DNA from: Deltaproteobacteria bacterium
GTDB lineage: Bacteria > JAEEML01
Length of the DNA stretch: 9,280 nucleotides
Direction: 5' to 3'
Assembly: GCA_016283195.1 (NCBI GenBank)
Contig: JAEEML010000008.1
Span: forward strand, 1 to 9,280
Below are positions 7,114 to 9,280 of the stretch, piece by piece (the first letter of the stretch is position 1; each line of letters opens with the position of its first letter). The position numbers and the translations under genes were made by a program. The notes under the pieces were generated by a model. It saw only the letters and a program-made list of their open reading frames with translations, was not told the DNA's origin and ran no database searches.

Positions 7114-8319
7114 TTAATGAAACAGCCCGCGATGGCCGTGGCCGTGATGCTTACTGCGGTGCCGGTGCACTTTTTCGCCGGCTTTCAATAACATAATATC
7201 GCCGGGGGTCAAGGTACCATCACTATTTCTATAATCATCACTACTGCTATCTTGTTGGCCAAAGTGCTCGTTAGGATGGAAGAGATAATAAATAAGGCCG
7301 TGTTCGGTACGTGATTCCGGATGGGTAAACGAATAGCCAGTGAGTATCATAATAACAAAATCTACCGCATAAATACCGAGCGCAATAATTAAACCTACCA
7401 AACAGAAGGCTACTATGCAAAGAATAGTGCCTACTACTCCACCATCTTTATCAGTTGTGCCGTCTCCTTGCGTAGTAGGCTCTGTCACAGTGTCAGCCGG
7501 CGTGGCCAGCAATTTATCATCAGCGGGTTTAACTGTTTCCGCCTCCGCATTGGTACTCACCATTTTTACCGCCTTTAATACCGCTTCTTTCTGCTCTTTC
7601 TCCGATACTCCGGCCTCTTTAGCGCTAAAATCAAATATCCCTTTGACAACGCTGCTTAGCTTCTCCACGCTCATCTTTTGGGAGAGGGCGGAGAATTTAT
7701 TTCCCAGCTCATCTTGCGAATCACTAAGGCTTTTAAGGAGCTCATCTTTTTGGCCAAGCGTTTTTTTCTTTACCGCTAACACTTTGTTCTTTTGTAATAA
7801 TTCTGCCGTTTTTTGATACATGGCATCGGTAGCGCTATCTTCCCCCGCCAGGCTATCGCTGGCGCTATCAGCCAAATCGCCCAAAGTCTTTTTAATGGTT
7901 TCCAAAATAGCAGCCACTTGGCCCAAATCTTCCTCCGGCAGCTTTTCGGCCATATTTAGGGCTTTTTGCTTAAGATTTTGCGCCTTAGCCATAGCTGCTT
8001 CGCTGCTGCCGTCCAGGTTATTTTTTATGGCCGCCGCGGAATCTATAGCCTTCTTGGCACTCTCTTTGGCGCTATCCACCATTTGGCCCACATCCGGCAC
8101 CTCGCCGCTCAGCGAAATTTTCAGGCTACCGATGCCGAGTTCCAGCTTTTTTTCGCCGGAAGCCGCTTCTGCTGCCTGGTTACTTTCCGCCGGCTTCTTG
8201 CGCGAGCAGCCGGCCGTGGTTACCGAGGAAAAAGCCAGCAAAGTAATGAGTGTAACCATTTGGCCAAAGGTGCTTTTTAAAATAAAGGTGAGTATTTTCT
8301 TTCTATCTGTTTTGGGCAT
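7114..8319 (-). CDS. Unrecognised lipoprotein with helical repeats, C-terminal hydrophobic segment and His-rich tail
   Basis: A 401-residue protein I cannot assign to a family. Residues 1-20 are basic; a hydrophobic stretch (21-35) leads to TTAGC, a plausible lipobox with Cys38. Residues about 55-265 are rich in Ala, Lys, Glu, Ser and Leu and look largely alpha-helical or coiled-coil (for example SAKESAKKAIDSAAAIK). A Thr/Asp-rich linker (about 265-292) follows. Residues about 295-327 (starting VVGTILCIVAFCLVGLIIAL) are strongly hydrophobic and long enough for one long or two short membrane helices. The last 69 residues are polar and end in a tail with seven His in 17 residues (385-401: HRHR, HHGHGH), suggestive of metal binding. 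ATG 8319 has GGGAG six bases upstream. It is divergent from the radical SAM gene. A protein both lipidated and membrane-spanning is unusual; a non-cleaved N-terminal anchor is the alternative. Coding status is secure, function unknown. Confidence 0.85.
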   Translation of the reverse strand: MPKTDRKKILTFILKSTFGQMVTLITLLAFSSVTTAGCSRKKPAESNQAAEAASGEKKLELGIGSLKISLSGEVPDVGQMVDSAKESAKKAIDSAAAIKNNLDGSSEAAMAKAQNLKQKALNMAEKLPEEDLGQVAAILETIKKTLGDLADSASDSLAGEDSATDAMYQKTAELLQKNKVLAVKKKTLGQKDELLKSLSDSQDELGNKFSALSQKMSVEKLSSVVKGIFDFSAKEAGVSEKEQKEAVLKAVKMVSTNAEAETVKPADDKLLATPADTVTEPTTQGDGTTDKDGGVVGTILCIVAFCLVGLIIALGIYAVDFVIMILTGYSFTHPESRTEHGLIYYLFHPNEHFGQQDSSSDDYRNSDGTLTPGDIMLLKAGEKVHRHRSKHHGHGHRGLFH

Positions 8320-8348
8320 ATTAAGCTCCCTACCTGTGCTTGCTCTTT

Positions 8349-8370
8349 GGCTAATAATTATTTAATAGCC
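8349..8370. promoter_or_regulatory. AT-rich imperfect dyad upstream of the His-tailed lipoprotein gene
   Basis: GGCTA and TAGCC flank an AT-rich core that is itself largely self-complementary over 22 bases. It sits 30 bp upstream of the lipoprotein start, where an operator or leader hairpin could act. Possible promoter hexamers for the same gene are TTGCTC and TATGAG on the minus strand (8410-8415 and 8386-8391, 18-base spacer), a weak match. Confidence 0.35.
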
Positions 8371-8419
8371 GCATATCTTTGCCATCTCATAGCAGAAAAG
8401 TGCCGTAGTGAGCAAGTGG

Positions 8420-8455
8420 GGGCAAAATGGAGAGTGCAAATGGCAATTTTTGCCC
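8420..8455. repeat. Inverted repeat in the divergent intergenic region
   Basis: GGGCAAAA (8420-8427) and TTTTGCCC (8448-8455) are perfect inverted copies separated by 20 bases. A competing smaller hairpin, GGCAA/TTGCC (8442-8454), overlaps the right arm. It lies between the likely start sites of two divergent genes, so it could be an operator or an RNA switch. A role is inferred only from position. Confidence 0.45.
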
Positions 8456-8499
8456 AATATGATGCAGAAGATGTGAGCGCAGACTTTCAGCATTTTTGA
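8440..8499 (+). CDS. Possible 19-residue small ORF
   Basis: ATG 8440 opens a 19-codon frame (begins MAIFAQYDAEDV, ends at TGA 8497-8499), with GGAGAG five bases upstream, a good ribosome binding site. The site lies in the loop of the inverted repeat at 8420-8455. There is no homology I recognise and no clear promoter before it. It could equally be chance in an AT-rich intergenic stretch. Confidence 0.2.
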   Translation: MAIFAQYDAEDVSADFQHF

Positions 8500-8501
8500 G
8501 C

Positions 8502-8531
8502 TTGATTAATAAATATGTTGCTTTTTATACT
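8502..8531 (+). promoter_or_regulatory. Likely promoter of the radical SAM gene
   Basis: TTGATT (8502-8507, 4/6) and TATACT (8526-8531, 5/6) are 18 bases apart. Transcription from about 8538 would give a leader of about 155 nt before ATG 8693, unusually long and full of dyads. Confidence 0.55.
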
Positions 8532-8543
8532 TCCCCCGCGAAG

Positions 8544-8578
8544 TGGCCAGATATCTTTAAGGCCAACTAACTTTTTTT
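8544..8578 (+). terminator. Attenuator-like hairpin and T-run in the radical SAM leader
   Basis: TGGCC (8544-8548) and GGCCA (8561-8565) form a five-pair stem with a twelve-base loop; seven T follow at 8572-8578 after a six-base gap. The gap and short stem make it a poor intrinsic terminator, but its position early in the leader would suit attenuation. Confidence 0.25.
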
Positions 8579-8587
8579 AGGAGCAAG

Positions 8588-8603
8588 AATTTGCCCGCAA
8601 ATT
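8588..8603. promoter_or_regulatory. Perfect 7+7 palindrome, possible operator, in the radical SAM leader
   Basis: AATTTGC and GCAAATT flank CC, a perfect dyad of 16 bases about 50 nt after the predicted transcription start. This spacing and AT-rich half-site design fit a dimeric repressor site. An AGGAG with no convincing ORF after it lies immediately upstream (8579-8583). Confidence 0.4.
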
Positions 8604-8692
8604 AGAGCCCCAAAATTAATGCGCTGCCTTAGCTGCCGGCCTTTTTTTTAGTGTTAGTGCAGCTATGAGCGGCAGGCTCTTTAAGGTGTTAG

Positions 8693-9280
8693 ATGCAAGA
8701 TAATAATTGGCTGGATGAGCCCGCTGGCAGCCGGCGCTATTTTGGCTTTCAATGGCATATTACCGATAGATGCAATTTGCGCTGTAAGCACTGTTACCAG
8801 GATAGCTATTCGCCGGAAAGTGAGCTCCCGGCGGCGGCTCTTATGGCGATGGTGCAAAAGATCTTTCATACTTTGCCAGAGAGTGAAATAGAGATCAATC
8901 TCACCGGCGGCGAGCCGCTCTTTTATCCGGAGATTTTTGACCTTTTGGAGCGGCTCGCCGCCTATCCGCGCCTTACTGAGCTCAATATTATCACCAATGG
9001 CACCCTGATAGACCGAGCTATGGCCCGCCACCTGGCCTCTTTGCCGCAAATATCGGCCATCAAAATATCCCTCGAAGGAGGGGGCGCCGCTGAAAATGAC
9101 GCCATTCGCGGGGCCGGCCATTGGCAAAAGCTCTTAAGAGCCATAGAAGCGCTTAAAGCGGAAGATATACCCATTGTTCTCATGGTTACCCTTTCGGCGC
9201 ATAATTACAAAAGCATTGGCGCTATTGCCGATTTTGCCTATAGGGAGCAGCTCTCCGGTGTAATATTTGAGCGTTTTGTA
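8693..9280 (+). CDS. Radical SAM domain protein (N-terminal 196 residues; C-terminus beyond window)
   Basis: The frame is open from ATG 8693 to the window edge. The codon immediately before the ATG is TAG, so the start cannot lie further upstream. AAGG at 8683-8686 serves as ribosome binding site. The protein begins MQDNNWLDEP; FQWHITDRCNLRCKHCY (residues 19-35) holds the CxxxCxxC motif (Cys27, Cys31, Cys34) that binds the 4Fe-4S cluster and S-adenosylmethionine. LTGGEPL (70-76) is the SAM-contacting GGE motif. NIITNGT and SLEGGG...IRG match the next strands of the half-barrel in PqqE/SPASM-type enzymes. Whether a SPASM or other C-terminal domain follows cannot be seen. Candidates are a RiPP peptide maturase (the FxWHIT-C start recalls ACGX-type maturases, from memory and unverified) or a heme/cofactor-biosynthesis radical SAM. 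The upstream neighbour is the divergent His-tailed lipoprotein. Radical SAM assignment is strong; substrate unknown. Confidence 0.93.
   Translation, partial: MQDNNWLDEPAGSRRYFGFQWHITDRCNLRCKHCYQDSYSPESELPAAALMAMVQKIFHTLPESEIEINLTGGEPLFYPEIFDLLERLAAYPRLTELNIITNGTLIDRAMARHLASLPQISAIKISLEGGGAAENDAIRGAGHWQKLLRAIEALKAEDIPIVLMVTLSAHNYKSIGAIADFAYREQLSGVIFERFV

Noticed and set aside
7415-8365. Plus-strand open frames opposite the 401-residue lipoprotein gene
   Set aside because: The translations are low-complexity Ser/Ala/Leu/Phe strings that mirror the Lys/Glu/Ala codons of the minus-strand gene. The minus frame has a ribosome site, signal sequence and domain structure.
8589-8651. Cys-containing peptide of 20 codons from an ATT start after AGGAG, upstream of the radical SAM gene
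   Set aside because: It would require a very rare ATT start, and the TTG alternative yields only four codons. The Cys content is tempting for a precursor peptide, but the support is too thin for a feature.
8665-8703. 12-codon ORF overlapping the radical SAM start
   Set aside because: No ribosome binding site before its ATG, and it is too short to separate from chance. Translational coupling is possible but unsupported.
8681-9183. Minus-strand frames opposite the radical SAM gene
   Set aside because: They lie against the conserved radical SAM motifs; the plus frame explains the sequence.
1-9280. CRISPR array, tRNA, rRNA, phage or conjugation genes
   Set aside because: I saw no regularly spaced repeats, no tRNA- or rRNA-like conserved sequence and no such protein motifs on either strand.

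Overview
The window reads as chromosomal DNA of a Gram-negative (diderm) bacterium of intermediate GC content. Two predicted lipoproteins, one carrying a 'Fibrobacter succinogenes major paralogous' (FISUMP) domain, and an Rpn/PD-(D/E)XK putative transposase together recall gut-, rumen- or sediment-associated lineages such as Fibrobacterota, Bacteroidota or related candidate phyla. The sequence alone does not settle the phylum. There are six protein genes and no rRNA, tRNA or CRISPR array.

Layout. 1-1788 (minus): nearly complete oligoendopeptidase F (pepF), cut at its C-terminus by the window edge. 1972-2685 (minus): a 237-residue FISUMP lipoprotein. 2786-3652 (minus): an Rpn-family nuclease/putative transposase with its own extended -10 promoter, lying between two 65-bp direct repeats (2707-2771 and 3735-3799). 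3929-6952 (plus): alanyl-tRNA synthetase (alaS), divergent from rpn, with a good sigma-70-like promoter and an enlarged C-terminal coiled-coil region. 7114-8319 (minus): a 401-residue unrecognised lipoprotein with helical repeats, a later hydrophobic segment and a histidine-rich tail. 8693-9280 (plus): the N-terminal part of a radical SAM enzyme, cut by the right edge and preceded by a long leader containing dyads.

How the parts relate. pepF (peptide turnover) and alaS (translation) are ordinary housekeeping genes and do not form an operon. The accessory content is the FISUMP lipoprotein, the repeat-flanked rpn unit, the novel lipoprotein and the radical SAM gene. The repeat copy next to the FISUMP gene lies where that gene's promoter should be. 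This suggests that an rpn cassette entered or duplicated upstream of the gene while leaving a copy of its promoter region in place. The 373-bp divergent region between the 401-residue lipoprotein and the radical SAM gene is rich in inverted repeats, and it is the best place in the window to look for undescribed regulation or a small peptide. No complete new multi-gene system is visible. The strongest leads are the rpn direct repeat, the His-tailed lipoprotein and the radical SAM locus, whose substrate would lie outside the window.
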